A DNA stretch of 64,000 bases from contig RXKB01000004.1 in NCBI GenBank assembly GCA_003963225.1, forward strand, positions 1 through 64,000, written 5' to 3'. Source of the DNA: Candidatus Babelota bacterium. GTDB lineage: Bacteria > Babelota > Babeliae > Babelales > Vermiphilaceae. The notes beneath the pieces were generated by a model. The model searched no databases and was not told where the DNA came from. It saw only the letters and a program-made list of their open reading frames with translations. The translations under genes were made by a program, and so were the position numbers. How positions within the stretch are numbered: position 1 is the first letter of the stretch; each line of letters opens with the position of its first letter. This document shows positions 25,787-35,643 of this stretch, piece by piece.

Positions 25787-26359
25787 TTATTTTATATGTT
25801 TAAGATAGTACATGCGAGACCATAATTTAGATGAAATGTCATCTTTTTCCTGCACCAAATTATCACCAAAACCTTCTTTTTGAAGGCTATAGAATATTTT
25901 TTGAAATAATTCACCGCCTCGTTCTTCTTTAGAAGCGTTTTCGCGCCCCCTAAAAGAAAGGGTTATTTTAACACGTTTGCCTTCTTTCAAAAACTGTATT
26001 ATTTGCTTTAGTTTTGTAAGATAATCATGTTCACCAATTTTTGGACGAAGTTTTATTTCTTTTATTTGAATAATTTTTTGATTTTTTTTAGCATCTTTTT
26101 GCTTTTTTTTGCGTTCATATAATGATTTACCCAAATCCATAATTTTGGCAATAGGAATGCCGTCTTGGCCTTGCTCAGAAATTAATACAAGATCTAAATG
26201 AGCTTCGAAAGCCATTTGTTGAGCTTCTTCACGTGTTACAACGCCAATGTTTTGTCCTGTATGGGTTATAAGTTGCACGCGAGGAGCTTTTATTTTATCA
26301 TTAGCTATATAAATTTGTTCTTTTGGTTGAGGAATGGTACTTTTTGTGTTATTCGCCAC
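25787..26359 (-). CDS. infC: Translation initiation factor IF-3
   Basis: The protein has 190 residues. It starts at GTG 26359, which overlaps the end of recA by 11 bp and follows AAGGTG inside recA. Many infC genes use rare starts for autoregulation, so a non-ATG start fits. N-terminal domain: '[20 protein letters not shown]'. C-terminal domain: '[17 protein letters not shown]' and '[12 protein letters not shown]'. IF-3 binds the 30S subunit and checks start-codon pairing. It is followed by rpmI and rplT. Confidence 0.96.
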   Translation of the reverse strand: MANNTKSTIPQPKEQIYIANDKIKAPRVQLITHTGQNIGVVTREEAQQMAFEAHLDLVLISEQGQDGIPIAKIMDLGKSLYERKKKQKDAKKNQKIIQIKEIKLRPKIGEHDYLTKLKQIIQFLKEGKRVKITLSFRGRENASKEERGGELFQKIFYSLQKEGFGDNLVQEKDDISSKLWSRMYYLKHIK

Positions 26360-27455
26360 TTGTTACACCTTGTTCTTCATCATCTGACATAATAGTTAAT
26401 ATTTTATTTCCATGCATATTCATTGCTTCTAGTACTTGTGTTTTCATTTGCTTCATAATATCAGAGTTTGCTTTTAAGTATTCGATAACCTGCTCTCGTC
26501 CTTGGGCAATTTTTGAGCCATTGAAAGCAAACCAAGCACCTGATTGTTGTATTATGTTATACGCAAGCGCAGCATCAAGCAAATCTAATTCTGGACTAAT
26601 TCCCTGATCAAAAAGTAAATCAACCTCAACTTTTTTAAAAGGAGGAGCAACTTTGTTTTTTGCTATCTTAATAGATATTCTATTTCCAACAGCAACTTCT
26701 TTTCGTTTAATGCTTGCAACACGCCTTACTTCGATACGCAATGATGCGTAAAACTTTAAAGCCTTACCACCTGTAGTAGTTTCTTTCGGTGCGTGAGGCA
26801 TCCCGCCAATAGTTTGTCTTACTTGGTTTATGAAAACAAGAACTGTTTTTGACTTGTGGACCACAGGGGTTAACTTTCTAAGCGCCTGAGACATGAGTCT
26901 GGCCTGAAGCCCAACATGCGTGTCACCCATATCGCCTTCTAACTCAGCTTTTGGCACTAAGGCCGCCACAGAATCAACTACAATTAGATCAACCACACCA
27001 GACCTAACAAGCATTTCTGCGATATCTAAGGCTTGTTCTCCGTAATCTGGCTGAGAAATAATTAACGAATCGGTGTCAACACCTAGTTTTTTTACATGTA
27101 TTGGGTCAAGAGCGTGTTCAGCATCAATAAAAGCACAAGTACCGCCGTTTTTTTGAGCCTGTGCGATAACATGCAAGGCAAGAGTTGTTTTTCCAGAAGA
27201 CTCTGGTCCATAAACTTCTATAATACGCCCACAAGGAAAGCCACCTACACCAATAGCTTGGTCAATTAATAAAGAGCCTGTTGATATGGTAGCAATAGAT
27301 TCATGAGACTGTGAGCCAAGAAGCATCACTGCGCCTGTACCATATTGTTTGTCGATCTGCGCAAAGGTAACTTCGAGCATTTTTTTACGCACATCGGCGC
27401 TTTCGTCACTTAAAAGCCCCTTTGTATTAGTCGCAGTGTTCATTTTTTGTTTCAT
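26349..27455 (-). CDS. recA: Recombinase RecA
   Basis: The protein has 368 residues. RecA forms filaments on single-stranded DNA for strand exchange and SOS signalling. Walker A is '[17 protein letters not shown]', Walker B '[12 protein letters not shown]', and the L2/DNA-binding region '[20 protein letters not shown]' is followed by '[12 protein letters not shown]'. The ATG overlaps the upstream stop as ATGA; an internal ATG four codons later is an alternative start. The C-terminal tail is acidic ('DDEEQG'), as usual. Being embedded between ppiD and infC is unusual. No LexA box was recognised. Confidence 0.98.
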   Translation of the reverse strand: MKQKMNTATNTKGLLSDESADVRKKMLEVTFAQIDKQYGTGAVMLLGSQSHESIATISTGSLLIDQAIGVGGFPCGRIIEVYGPESSGKTTLALHVIAQAQKNGGTCAFIDAEHALDPIHVKKLGVDTDSLIISQPDYGEQALDIAEMLVRSGVVDLIVVDSVAALVPKAELEGDMGDTHVGLQARLMSQALRKLTPVVHKSKTVLVFINQVRQTIGGMPHAPKETTTGGKALKFYASLRIEVRRVASIKRKEVAVGNRISIKIAKNKVAPPFKKVEVDLLFDQGISPELDLLDAALAYNIIQQSGAWFAFNGSKIAQGREQVIEYLKANSDIMKQMKTQVLEAMNMHGNKILTIMSDDEEQGVTSGE

Positions 27456-29407
27456 ATCATGTAATCTTCTAAAGGAATGGATAATGATTCATTTGTTTCT
27501 ATTTTAGCATCTCTGTACAAAGAAGCAATCAAACCTTCAATAATTAGCTGTTTTGTTGCTCTTTCAAGGGATTCTTTTTCTTGGGCTGAAATATCTGTAT
27601 GTTCTTTTGGTAGTTCAGACGCAGTACAAATAGCAAAAAACGCAGTATTGGCAGTCATAGAACAGCAGAAAGAATCTTTCTTTTCTAAAGACAAAATATC
27701 TTCATAAGTAATGCCGTATTTTTCAACATTTTTGAAAGCATGTTTATCTTCTGAGCCTTTAAAGGTAACTTGTTTCAAGGGAAGATTAAATCTTAGAGCT
27801 ATTTCACTTAAAGAAGTGTTTGCAATATCTTTTTGTATTTCCTGATATGCTTTTTGCAGAGCTAGAGCGCCTTGCAGCTCGTACCAGTCGTTTTTTACAG
27901 TGTCTGAAACGTCGTTAAATTCAGGCAAATATGTTGGTTCTATGTTGTCAAGAAGTACTACTTGTGCTTGATTTTCATGCAAAATAACTTTTCCTTTATT
28001 TTTTTTATCTATCGAAAAAGCTGTTTTAGCGATATCATCTTTTTTGGTATTGGTAATTCCTTTTACAATTTTTTTTGAACCGCCGTGTATTTTGACTAGT
28101 TTTTGTAGTTCATTGGTGTCAACAATACCATCTTTTAATATATTGCGCAGTTGCTTGCCAAAATGAGACTTAAAAAGCGTTTTTTTAATTGATAAAGCGA
28201 TATCTCTTTTTACTGTTTCAAACGATTTATATTTTTTTGGCTCTTTTTTAACTAGTTGTACTATGACAAAGCTGTTATCGACGGAAATAACAGGAGAAAC
28301 ATCGCCAGCTTCTTTTAAGGCAAAAGCCGCCTTATACAAAGGCGAACTGCTAGCACCGTATATAAGTGGATCAGTTAATCCCCCTTTTTTTGCAGAAGGT
28401 TCATCTTGGGAATATTTTTTTGCATATTCTGCAAAAAGAGCAGGTTTTTTCGCCAGTTCTTCTTGTAATGTAGCTATGGAAGGACCATTAACTGGCTGTT
28501 CTTTATAGACAATTTTTCTAATAGTAACTTGTGATTGTTGTTCTAAAAATTCTTTGTTTTTATTTTTTTCATAATATGAAAAAAGCTGGTCATCAGTTAC
28601 GGTCTCATCATACAATCCTGCTTCAAAGGTCCAAACGGTAACATCTCTTTTTTCTGGTACAAAGTATGTTTGAGCGGTTTTGTTCTTTTCGTCAAAATAT
28701 TGTTGCAAAACTTGCATTGAAGGAACTGTTTTTTTTGCTTTTTCTACGAAGTCTTTCCTGTCAAGGACAAGGTAATCTATTATTTTGGTACCATGTTGAT
28801 TAAGAAGGAATAGGTTTTGTTCATACAAAGGAATGTGCATTGTGTGTTCAACAAGCGCTATTGCAATCTGTCTTTCTATGCTTTCCTGCACTTTGGATAA
28901 AAACATGTCAGATGAAAGTCCTAATTTTTGCAAATAAACGCGCACCAACATGGTTTGGAATGAACCATCTTTGTCATACAAAAAAGGTGGTACGGTATCT
29001 CCAAGAAACTGTTGCGCAAAGGGTTGGTCTACTACTTTTTGATTAGCATACGTATGTGCGATTTTAATACTGTTACGGCAGGCAAAATCATCAAGCAATG
29101 TTTTTTTGGTTAGCAAGTCTGTAGCAAGTGCTTTTGGATCTGTGCTCATGCCCATAGATTGAAAAAGCATATCTGCAAACTGGCCGTATTTATTTTTTAT
29201 CTCAGCGATACGATCAGTTTGTATACTAACTTCTCGTTCGAAAATTATTTGAGGAATAGTTCTACCGTTGATTTTTAAGGCCCATGGTTTTGCTCCTTGT
29301 TTGACAATCATAGGCAAGGAAAAAATGCCTAAAAGCCCTAAGACGGAGACAACGAGAAAGATATGGGTGAGCGTCCCAGATAATTTTTTTCGCAATTGAG
29401 TTATCAT
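27452..29407 (-). CDS. ppiD: PpiD/SurA-like membrane-anchored peptidyl-prolyl isomerase
   Basis: The protein has 651 residues. ATG 29407 overlaps the upstream stop (ATGA) and follows AAAGG; the in-frame TTG two codons earlier is less likely. One N-terminal membrane helix (about 12-38) is followed by a SurA_N-like region ('[18 protein letters not shown]') and a parvulin-type domain: '[13 protein letters not shown]', '[19 protein letters not shown]', '[20 protein letters not shown]'. The size, anchor and domain order match PpiD, a periplasmic folding helper. It supports a Gram-negative cell plan with many exported clients. Confidence 0.88.
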   Translation of the reverse strand: MITQLRKKLSGTLTHIFLVVSVLGLLGIFSLPMIVKQGAKPWALKINGRTIPQIIFEREVSIQTDRIAEIKNKYGQFADMLFQSMGMSTDPKALATDLLTKKTLLDDFACRNSIKIAHTYANQKVVDQPFAQQFLGDTVPPFLYDKDGSFQTMLVRVYLQKLGLSSDMFLSKVQESIERQIAIALVEHTMHIPLYEQNLFLLNQHGTKIIDYLVLDRKDFVEKAKKTVPSMQVLQQYFDEKNKTAQTYFVPEKRDVTVWTFEAGLYDETVTDDQLFSYYEKNKNKEFLEQQSQVTIRKIVYKEQPVNGPSIATLQEELAKKPALFAEYAKKYSQDEPSAKKGGLTDPLIYGASSSPLYKAAFALKEAGDVSPVISVDNSFVIVQLVKKEPKKYKSFETVKRDIALSIKKTLFKSHFGKQLRNILKDGIVDTNELQKLVKIHGGSKKIVKGITNTKKDDIAKTAFSIDKKNKGKVILHENQAQVVLLDNIEPTYLPEFNDVSDTVKNDWYELQGALALQKAYQEIQKDIANTSLSEIALRFNLPLKQVTFKGSEDKHAFKNVEKYGITYEDILSLEKKDSFCCSMTANTAFFAICTASELPKEHTDISAQEKESLERATKQLIIEGLIASLYRDAKIETNESLSIPLEDYMI

Positions 29408-29928
29408 GAACAAGGCCTTTCATTTTCTATATTATGTAGGTTATTTTGAAGCGATACAATGTCATATTTTATAAGGTTTCCGTTATTTTGTAACAGTTTG
29501 CCTAAGTCATCTGCATCTTTGTATGTATTGATAATAGAAGAGATCATATATTGGCAATAAGCATTTTTTGATTTTTCATCTTCAACCAAAGAGAAAGTAA
29601 CTCCGTATTTTTTGCCAAGAGCCATAATAGCAGAAAGATCTTTCGTTTTGTTTATTGTGCATTGCAAGTAAAATCTATTTTGATCCGCGGGGTCTTCAAG
29701 GGATAATGTTTCATGGGCTAGCGATGCATATATTTGATCCGAAAAAGAATTTTTTTTGGAGTCTTCAATAATAATGTTACGTATTGCAGTTTTGTAGCCA
29801 ACTATATAAGAGAGAAGCATTGCAATACAGAGAAGTGCTATTGCTAAAAAAATACACCAGGAGATCTGTTTTTCGCTCGCACAGAAGATGTTATCCGTGT
29901 TATTTTTCTGCTGATTCTGGTTCAACAC
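29404..29928 (-). CDS. Membrane-anchored protein with SPOR-like domain
   Basis: The protein has 174 residues from GTG 29928, with AAAGGA upstream overlapping the miaA end region. A cytoplasmic N-terminus, one membrane helix (about 24-46, 'IFLAIALLCIAMLLSYIVGY') and an extracytoplasmic domain follow. The domain begins 'RFYLQCTINKTKDLSAIMAL' and contains 'QYMISSIINTYKDADDLGKL'. The pattern (strand, helix with an alanine/leucine face, strand, 'DADDLGKLL') looks like a SPOR domain, which binds denuded septal peptidoglycan. This is by eye and moderate. Coupled by ATGA to ppiD. Confidence 0.65.
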   Translation of the reverse strand: MLNQNQQKNNTDNIFCASEKQISWCIFLAIALLCIAMLLSYIVGYKTAIRNIIIEDSKKNSFSDQIYASLAHETLSLEDPADQNRFYLQCTINKTKDLSAIMALGKKYGVTFSLVEDEKSKNAYCQYMISSIINTYKDADDLGKLLQNNGNLIKYDIVSLQNNLHNIENERPCS

Positions 29929-29929
29929 C

Positions 29930-30856
29930 CTAAAGTCCTTTAGATAAAACTATTTGTTCAAGGTATAAATCAAACGAATGAAAAGTCAAGTTGATTTCGG
30001 TTATAAGCACTTGCTTAGTATGGTTAACAAGATATTTTTTTTTAAAGTATAACCAAAAAGCTTTTTGTCTTTTGGCATATTGCATTGTATTTTGTACAAT
30101 TTGCTTTTTATCTGCATCGTCCAATTTTTTTTTATTGTTATTATAAGCATCTACAACAATATTGTATCCACATAGCCGTTTTTTATGTACATATTCTTTC
30201 CAAGTCTCAGGTAACAAAGCGACTTCTTGTAACCAGCCTTGCTCAGACATGAGCTCAGTGCGGCTTGTTATTCTATTTTGCAAATCTTGTTTTTCTCTAA
30301 AAAGCCATAATAAAGACATGCTGGGTACGATAGGGTTCCAGTAAGGTTTTTGATCGGAAGGTTTTTGGCCTGTTTTATACCAAATGGTAAGCGCTCTTTG
30401 TATCCGGTAGGTGTCTTTGGGGTGAATGCTTTTTGCTCGCTCTGGGTCGACTTCATATAACCGTTCCCAAGTATAATCTTTTTTTGGTATACCCTCTTTG
30501 TTGCCAATATGTTCTTTTTCCTGGCGCAACCCAAACAGTAAAGATTGCAAGTAAAATAGAGAGCCTCCAACAAAAATAGCAGTTGCACCTTTTGCATGTA
30601 TATTATTCAATGCTTCCACTACCTTTTCTCGGTAGGCTACTACCGAATAATCTTTTGGTTCATGTATTAAATCAAACAAGTGATGCTTTATGGGATTTTT
30701 TTTCCAGTCCAATGGCTTTGCAGTACCAATGCAAATAGGGGCGTATAATTGACCCATATCCATATTTATTATTTCGCCGTTTATTTTGAGCGCAATTTTT
30801 TCAGCAGCCTCAGTCTTGCCAACACAAGTTGGCCCCAGTATAAATATTGTTTTCAT
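29930..30856 (-). CDS. miaA: tRNA dimethylallyltransferase
   Basis: The protein has 308 residues. MiaA adds the isopentenyl group to A37 of tRNAs reading UNN codons. It has a P-loop 'LGPTCVGKTEAAEKIA', 'DMGQLYAPICIGTAKP' (in place of the usual DS-x-Q-VY, keeping D and Q), 'HHLFDLIHEPKDYSV', 'FVGGSLFYLQSLLFG', and 'RIQRALTIWYKTG'. The C-terminal 'QYAKRQKAFW' is typical. ATG 30856 lies 12 bp after carD. It is the second gene of the long operon. Confidence 0.95.
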   Translation of the reverse strand: MKTIFILGPTCVGKTEAAEKIALKINGEIINMDMGQLYAPICIGTAKPLDWKKNPIKHHLFDLIHEPKDYSVVAYREKVVEALNNIHAKGATAIFVGGSLFYLQSLLFGLRQEKEHIGNKEGIPKKDYTWERLYEVDPERAKSIHPKDTYRIQRALTIWYKTGQKPSDQKPYWNPIVPSMSLLWLFREKQDLQNRITSRTELMSEQGWLQEVALLPETWKEYVHKKRLCGYNIVVDAYNNNKKKLDDADKKQIVQNTMQYAKRQKAFWLYFKKKYLVNHTKQVLITEINLTFHSFDLYLEQIVLSKGL

Positions 30857-30868
30857 GTACCATTATGT

Positions 30869-31360
30869 CTATTTTATAAGCGACCTTACGCGTTCGATGA
30901 CTGCCTCTTTTGCTATATTTTCCACTAAAGCAATTTCTTCTACAAGTATATTTTCTGTCTGCGTGAGCACTAGTTTTTCACCAAAAGAAAGTTCTTTCCT
31001 TTTGCCTACGTGTTGCAAATAATGATATATTATCCCCAATTCTTTCAAGTCTCCGGTTCTCATTTTGCCCATATACTTTTTGCTTCTTTTATTCCAATTT
31101 TCTATTGCTGCATCACAATGGGCAGGAATATACGGACCTGATAATATTTTGTAAACTAATGCCACATGATCAACAGTACATAACGATCTTATGCCAACCG
31201 CGTTCGCTTTCTCAACAGGGACCAGTACCGTAACTTCTTTATTCACAAATCGCAGCTCATAATAATGCGCTTCAGACTTCCCTACTTTTTTGCTCTCGAT
31301 GCTTTTGATTACTGCTACGCCATGTCCTGGGTATACGACCCGCTCCCCTACATTGAACAC
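30869..31360 (-). CDS. carD: CarD/CdnL-like RNA polymerase-binding regulator
   Basis: The protein has 163 residues from GTG 31360, with AGGAG six bases upstream. The N-terminal Tudor-like RNAP-interaction domain is 'FNVGERVVYPGHGVAVIKSI' followed by 'YYELRFVNKEVTVLVPVEKA'. The C-terminal helical DNA-binding part includes 'WNKRSKKYMGKMRTGDLKEL' and 'KELSFGEKLVLTQTENILVE'. CarD proteins stabilise open promoter complexes, often for rRNA and growth genes. A good -35/-10 pair lies upstream, so this is the first gene of the run down to the EamA transporter. Confidence 0.92.
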   Translation of the reverse strand: MFNVGERVVYPGHGVAVIKSIESKKVGKSEAHYYELRFVNKEVTVLVPVEKANAVGIRSLCTVDHVALVYKILSGPYIPAHCDAAIENWNKRSKKYMGKMRTGDLKELGIIYHYLQHVGKRKELSFGEKLVLTQTENILVEEIALVENIAKEAVIERVRSLIK

Positions 31361-31403
31361 GTTTCTCTCCTGTTTTTCTTTAATCGCTCCTTTTTGTTAT
31401 CTT

Positions 31404-31432
31404 ATTGTAGCATAATATAATTTCGTCTTCAA
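31404..31432 (-). promoter_or_regulatory. Sigma-70-like promoter of the carD-to-EamA operon
   Basis: On the minus strand TTGAAG (31432-31427) and TACAAT (31409-31404) are separated by exactly 17 bases. They lie about 45 bp upstream of the carD GTG. A -35 with 4/6 and a -10 with 5/6 consensus bases make a credible promoter. Gaps inside the run are short, so it may drive many genes. Confidence 0.6.
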
Positions 31433-31439
31433 AGACCCT

Positions 31440-32627
31440 TTATATATTGTTAGTGGTAAGCAGCTCAACAATTTTAGTTTTGCCATAACGATTAGCTATT
31501 TCTACTGGTCTATCGCCATTATTATTTCTTCTATCAAACGATATTCGCTTGCTCTGTTTTTCTTTTAAAAAACAGAGCAACGATACATAATTATTACGCG
31601 TAGCGATGTGAACTAACGTGTCTCCATTTTTATCACCAATATCTTTACAACCTTTTTCTAACGCTATGTCTAGCAATTTTATTTTTTCTTTTTCGCTTAA
31701 TAGTTGGCTTCCAACAATAATATGCAAAACCGTTCTTCCCCATAAATCAACATGACCTAAACCAATACCCCCCCTTAATAATCGCTTAGCCAGTTTTTTT
31801 TCTCCTCTTAACAGCGCCAAAAACAGCACTGATAATTTTCCATACCGCTCTTCAAGAACAATTGCAAGCTCTCCTTCTTTTTCTGCCTTATCAATAATCT
31901 CTTGCCACTCACCTTTAATAACTTGCAGAAATAACGTAGGCAGCCCAGTGTTCTTTTTGTTTTCTGCAAGCAAAGCATCTTTCCCTAAAGAACCATATTG
32001 CTTTATTGTTTCATATATGTCAGTATAACCCAAACCAACTCCCGCAGAATTGCCTGCAAGTTCTTTTGCCTTTTCAATAGAGTCCCTAGACAACAAAAAT
32101 CCCCAATGCCTCATAAAATCTGCAATATTATCCTTACTTTGCAAGGTAACAATATCAGAAAGCACATCTCTTTTATTATTATTTATTGCAAGTATGTCGC
32201 CACCATGTAATAAAAGCAATCCTACCGTTTCATTCCTTCTATCTTTATTTTTTGTATTAATGCATGATCTATGCACAGCCGTTCTTCCCTCGTGATCTTT
32301 TACTGTTGGATTTGAAAAGTATGACAAAAGCTCCTTAAGCAAGCCAAAGCTTTCGTCTCCGGGGCTGTTCAACGCTGCTAGATGCAAAGGTGTAGATCCG
32401 TCAGCCAGCACTCCTTCTGTACTTACCCCTTTTCTCAAGAGATCTTTACACAATTGAACGTCTACTTTTTCGACTGCCACCGCTAACGATATCTTTTCTT
32501 TTTCCATTATTCCTTGTTTTATTGCGTCATCGCTTTCAATAAACCTAACAAAACAGATCGATATGCAAAAAAAAAGCATTAGCATTCTAATGCCTATCGA
32601 AAAATAAAATGCTTTTTTTGGGGTCAT
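31440..32627 (-). CDS. Ankyrin-repeat protein with N-terminal signal/anchor
   Basis: The protein has 395 residues. ATG 32627 has AAGGAG seven bases upstream; the in-frame GTG at 32633 is too close to that site. The N-terminus is hydrophobic ('IGIRMLMLFFCISICFVRFI'), a signal peptide or membrane anchor. Ankyrin units follow: 'DGSTPLHLAALNS', 'EGRTAVHRSCINTK', 'WGRTVLHIIVGSQ', 'NGDTLVHIATRNN' and 'NGDRPVEIANRYGKTKIVEL'. The repeats form two clusters separated by a degenerate stretch. Ankyrin repeats bind other proteins and are common in effectors of intracellular bacteria. An effector or envelope role is inference. It ends 80 bp upstream of the carD start region. Confidence 0.88.
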   Translation of the reverse strand: MTPKKAFYFSIGIRMLMLFFCISICFVRFIESDDAIKQGIMEKEKISLAVAVEKVDVQLCKDLLRKGVSTEGVLADGSTPLHLAALNSPGDESFGLLKELLSYFSNPTVKDHEGRTAVHRSCINTKNKDRRNETVGLLLLHGGDILAINNNKRDVLSDIVTLQSKDNIADFMRHWGFLLSRDSIEKAKELAGNSAGVGLGYTDIYETIKQYGSLGKDALLAENKKNTGLPTLFLQVIKGEWQEIIDKAEKEGELAIVLEERYGKLSVLFLALLRGEKKLAKRLLRGGIGLGHVDLWGRTVLHIIVGSQLLSEKEKIKLLDIALEKGCKDIGDKNGDTLVHIATRNNYVSLLCFLKEKQSKRISFDRRNNNGDRPVEIANRYGKTKIVELLTTNNI

Positions 32628-33260
32628 CTTCACTCTCCTTCTTCTTGCAAAAAGCTTAATAAAAACAACCCTGCAATTACAATAAATACTTTAAACAATT
32701 ACTTTATTGAATAAAATTTGACCATGTATTTAATTCTTGGCCTCCGCTTTTCCTCTTATGGTTTTTGTTTTTCAATTCACCATAAAAAAATTGTATATAC
32801 TCAGAGATTTAACTGGAAAGTTAAAATGAATAAAATGTTCGTTCTATTGGTTGATGTGTTTTTTCTGTTTCGTGCGTACTATTGGTGCATCTTTTTATAT
32901 GATCAAAATTTGTTATATAATTCACATAATAAGCCATAATGCAATCTTATCATAATGTAACATTATCATATCAGGAATGGCCTTACTAAAATTCCTTATG
33001 AAAATCACTTTGCTATATAAACAGTATGTCAAGCACTTAACTTCCAAATATTAAGATGTTTAAAACAATAATCATTAATCATTTCCTTAATCATTTCCTT
33101 TCCTTAATCATTAATCATTTCAGTCATGATTTCCGTATTTCCGTGCTCTATATTTACTTATTTTTTGACGGAGACGACGCCTGCGAGCCCAAAAAAACAT
33201 GATTTTCAAACGCCATTGATTGCGAGAAGCGGAGGCGGAGTCTAGTCAGGGCTAAGATTT
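32628..33260. other. Long intergenic region upstream of dnaK with short repeats and a GC-rich patch
   Basis: No convincing gene is present. A 73-codon plus-strand frame at 32718-32939 has no ribosome site and atypical composition. At about 33071-33134 the units TTAATCATTTCC and variants recur in tandem. At about 33168-33260 a GC-rich patch (near 55% by eye) contrasts with the surroundings. On the minus strand it could encode only a 20-codon peptide. The two arms GACGGAGACGACGCC and GCGGAGGCGGAGTC are purine-rich and similar but do not pair. Confidence 0.5.
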
Positions 33261-33281
33261 CTTGAGCAGGAAAGACTAAGA
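33261..33281 (+). promoter_or_regulatory. Possible HAIR-like operator (HspR site) upstream of dnaK
   Basis: CTTGAGC - 7 bases - ACTAAGA resembles the HspR-associated repeat CTTGAGT-N7-ACTCAAG. The left arm matches 6/7 and the right arm 4/7, and the spacer is exactly 7. It lies 16 bp upstream of the dnaK -35. The window also encodes an HspR-like protein at 50769. The right half is weak, so this is a candidate only. Confidence 0.4.
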
Positions 33282-33296
33282 TTTTCTAAAGTTTTA

Positions 33297-33325
33297 TTGA
33301 CAACATTTCTGCAAAAAATTATAAT
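33297..33325 (+). promoter_or_regulatory. dnaK: Perfect consensus promoter of dnaK
   Basis: TTGACA at 33297-33302 and TATAAT at 33320-33325 are both exact consensus, with the ideal 17-base spacer. The likely transcription start is about 33 bp before the dnaK ATG. Such a strong housekeeping promoter implies high basal expression, with heat control probably by repression. Confidence 0.85.
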
Positions 33326-33365
33326 CATGTTAATAAAAGAAACAGCTCTTAAATAAAGGAAAAAA

Positions 33366-35267
33366 ATGGCCAAAAAAATAATAGGCATAGACCTTGGGAC
33401 AACAAACTCAGCAGTAGCATTCAATGAGGGTGGGCAAGCAAAAATTATACCGAATAAGGACGGTAATAACACAACTCCTTCAATAGTAGCATTCACCAAA
33501 GAAGGAAAAAGACTAATTGGAAATATTGCAAAAAGACAAGCAGTAACAAACCCAGAAAACACTATATTTTCAGCAAAAAGATTCATTGGTCACAAGTTCG
33601 AAGAAGTCTCACGCGAATCACAAAATATACCATTTAAAATTAAAAAAAGAAGCAATGGCGATGTAAGCATTGAAGCGCAAGGCCAAGAATATGCCCCAGA
33701 AGAGATCGGCGCAGCCATTTTGGCTGACCTGAAAGCAGCAGCAGAAGATTACCTAGGCCATCCAGTAACTGAAGCTGTAATAACAGTTCCGGCTTATTTC
33801 AACGATGCACAAAGACAAGCAACAAAAGACGCAGGTAAAATTGCAGGGCTTGAGGTGAAAAGAATTATAAACGAACCAACAGCAGCAGCCTTAGCTTACG
33901 GCATGGACAAAAAGAAAAATGGGACCATCGCTGTGTTTGACTTCGGCGGCGGCACGTTTGACGTATCAATTCTAGAAGTGCACGAAGGTGTAATTGAAGT
34001 AAAATCAACAAACGGAGATACCCATCTTGGCGGTGACGACATCGATACAAAAATTATTGAATTTTTAGTTACCGAATTTAAAAAAGAAAACGGCATAGAC
34101 CTTAAAAATGACAAAATGGCTTTACAAAGGCTAAAAGAAGCTGCTGAAAAAACAAAAAAAGAGCTTTCTACTTTAATAGAAACAGACATAAACCTCCCTT
34201 ATATAACGGCAGACGCATCCGGTCCAAAGCATTTAAACATTAAAATGTCTAGAGCAAAACTAGAAGCATTATGCGCAGATCTATTTGAACGCTTAATAAC
34301 ACCTTGCAAAAATGCATTAAAAGATGCCAACTTGCAGGCTTCGCAAATTGATGATGTTATTTTAGTTGGTGGATCAACTCGCATACCAAAAGTACAAGAA
34401 TTAGTTAAAAATTTCTTCGGCAAAGAACCAAACAGATCTGTAAACCCAGACGAAGTAGTTGCATGCGGTGCTGCAATTCAAGGCGGGGTTCTTGCAGGGG
34501 AAGTTACAGACGTATTGTTACTTGACGTAACACCTCTTTCTCTTGGTATTGAAACATATGGTGGTGTAACAACCAAATTAATAGAAAGAAACACCACTAT
34601 TCCAACAAAAAAATCACAGGTATTTTCAACAGCTGAAGACAATCAAACAGCAGTAGACATTAAAGTTTTGCAAGGCGAACGTGAATTTGCAAAGGACAAT
34701 AAAGTTTTAGGCCAGTTCAGATTGGAAGGAATCCCTGCGGCACCACGCGGCATACCACAAATTGAAGTTACCTTCGATATTGACGCAAACGGCATTGTAC
34801 ATGTAACAGCAAAAGACAAAGCTACAAACAAAGAAACTCGCATAACCTTAACATCAAGCAGCGGCCTTTCAAAAGAAGAAGTTGAAAAATTAGTACAAGA
34901 AGCAAAAGAACATGAAGCTGCAGACAAAAAACTACGTGAAACAGTAGAAAAAAGAAATCAGCTCGACAGTACTATTTTGCAAGTTGAAAAAACAATAAAA
35001 GAAAACAAAGAAAAACTTTCTGCAGAAGAAGTAAGCGCAACAGAACAAGCCATTGAAAAAGCTAAAAAAACATTAACAGAATGCGCAGAAAACGGTGAGG
35101 AACTGCAAAAAGCACATGATGAACTTTTAGCTTCGTCATATAAAATTGCCGAAAAGCTATACGCTCAAACAGCACAAGAACAAAACAATCAAAATGATAA
35201 AAACAACCAAGACGCAACAAGAACAACCAACAAAAGCGAAGAACCAATAGAAACTGAAATAAGTTAA
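33366..35267 (+). CDS. dnaK: Chaperone DnaK (Hsp70)
   Basis: The protein has 633 residues, full length. ATP-dependent folding chaperone. Nucleotide-binding domain: '[16 protein letters not shown]', '[20 protein letters not shown]', '[13 protein letters not shown]', '[13 protein letters not shown]', '[16 protein letters not shown]'. Substrate-binding domain: '[17 protein letters not shown]' and '[15 protein letters not shown]'. The lid ends in a Gln/Asn-rich tail. ATG 33366 follows AAGGA. No grpE or dnaJ is adjacent. It is flanked by a consensus promoter and a strong terminator, so it is monocistronic. Confidence 0.98.
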   Translation: MAKKIIGIDLGTTNSAVAFNEGGQAKIIPNKDGNNTTPSIVAFTKEGKRLIGNIAKRQAVTNPENTIFSAKRFIGHKFEEVSRESQNIPFKIKKRSNGDVSIEAQGQEYAPEEIGAAILADLKAAAEDYLGHPVTEAVITVPAYFNDAQRQATKDAGKIAGLEVKRIINEPTAAALAYGMDKKKNGTIAVFDFGGGTFDVSILEVHEGVIEVKSTNGDTHLGGDDIDTKIIEFLVTEFKKENGIDLKNDKMALQRLKEAAEKTKKELSTLIETDINLPYITADASGPKHLNIKMSRAKLEALCADLFERLITPCKNALKDANLQASQIDDVILVGGSTRIPKVQELVKNFFGKEPNRSVNPDEVVACGAAIQGGVLAGEVTDVLLLDVTPLSLGIETYGGVTTKLIERNTTIPTKKSQVFSTAEDNQTAVDIKVLQGEREFAKDNKVLGQFRLEGIPAAPRGIPQIEVTFDIDANGIVHVTAKDKATNKETRITLTSSSGLSKEEVEKLVQEAKEHEAADKKLRETVEKRNQLDSTILQVEKTIKENKEKLSAEEVSATEQAIEKAKKTLTECAENGEELQKAHDELLASSYKIAEKLYAQTAQEQNNQNDKNNQDATRTTNKSEEPIETEIS

Positions 35268-35291
35268 GCTTTTTAAAATCTTCAACTAATA

Positions 35292-35320
35292 AAAAGAGGA
35301 AGGAAACTCCTTCCTCTTTT
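35292..35320 (+). terminator. Rho-independent terminator of dnaK
   Basis: A perfect 13-bp stem (35292-35304 with 35308-35320), a 3-base loop and a terminal TTTT lie 25 bp after the dnaK stop. Confidence 0.9.
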
Positions 35321-35356
35321 ACGTCATATGCAGAATTGTACTTAAAACAAAACTAC

Positions 35357-35545
35357 ATGCAAAAAGAAGCAAAACAATGGATCAAAGAAAAAATTAACAA
35401 ATTATTAAATGAATGCTTAGCAAATAAAAAAGAATACAAAACAAACAAAATTGTACCTTTACCATTCAACAGCTCATTAGAACAAAAAGATTGTAATTTA
35501 GAAGAAATAAATAAAAGAACCAAAAAAACACAATCGAGCAACTAA
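35357..35545 (+). CDS. Possible small basic protein
   Basis: A 62-codon frame from ATG 35357 encodes a Lys/Asn-rich, mostly helical peptide ('EAKQWIKEKINKLLNECL'). No ribosome site is visible, it has no signal peptide, and an open frame also exists on the other strand. The region has no other gene, and codon use resembles the neighbours. It may be real or chance. Confidence 0.3.
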   Translation: MQKEAKQWIKEKINKLLNECLANKKEYKTNKIVPLPFNSSLEQKDCNLEEINKRTKKTQSSN

Positions 35546-35643
35546 CCTTTTCATATAAAAAAAGACATTTTTTACAAAGGAAAAATTTTTATTGAAATAA
35601 AAAAGAAAAATGCAGTAATAATAAACAAAAAAGAGTCTTCTTT

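Noticed and set aside
32718-32939. 73-codon plus-strand frame in the gap before dnaK
   Set aside because: It has no ribosome site and no signal peptide cleavage pattern, and its composition looks like translated AT-rich noncoding DNA.
33366-35267. Large minus-strand frames inside dnaK
   Set aside because: They mirror the strong codon bias of dnaK and have no start signals or recognisable products.
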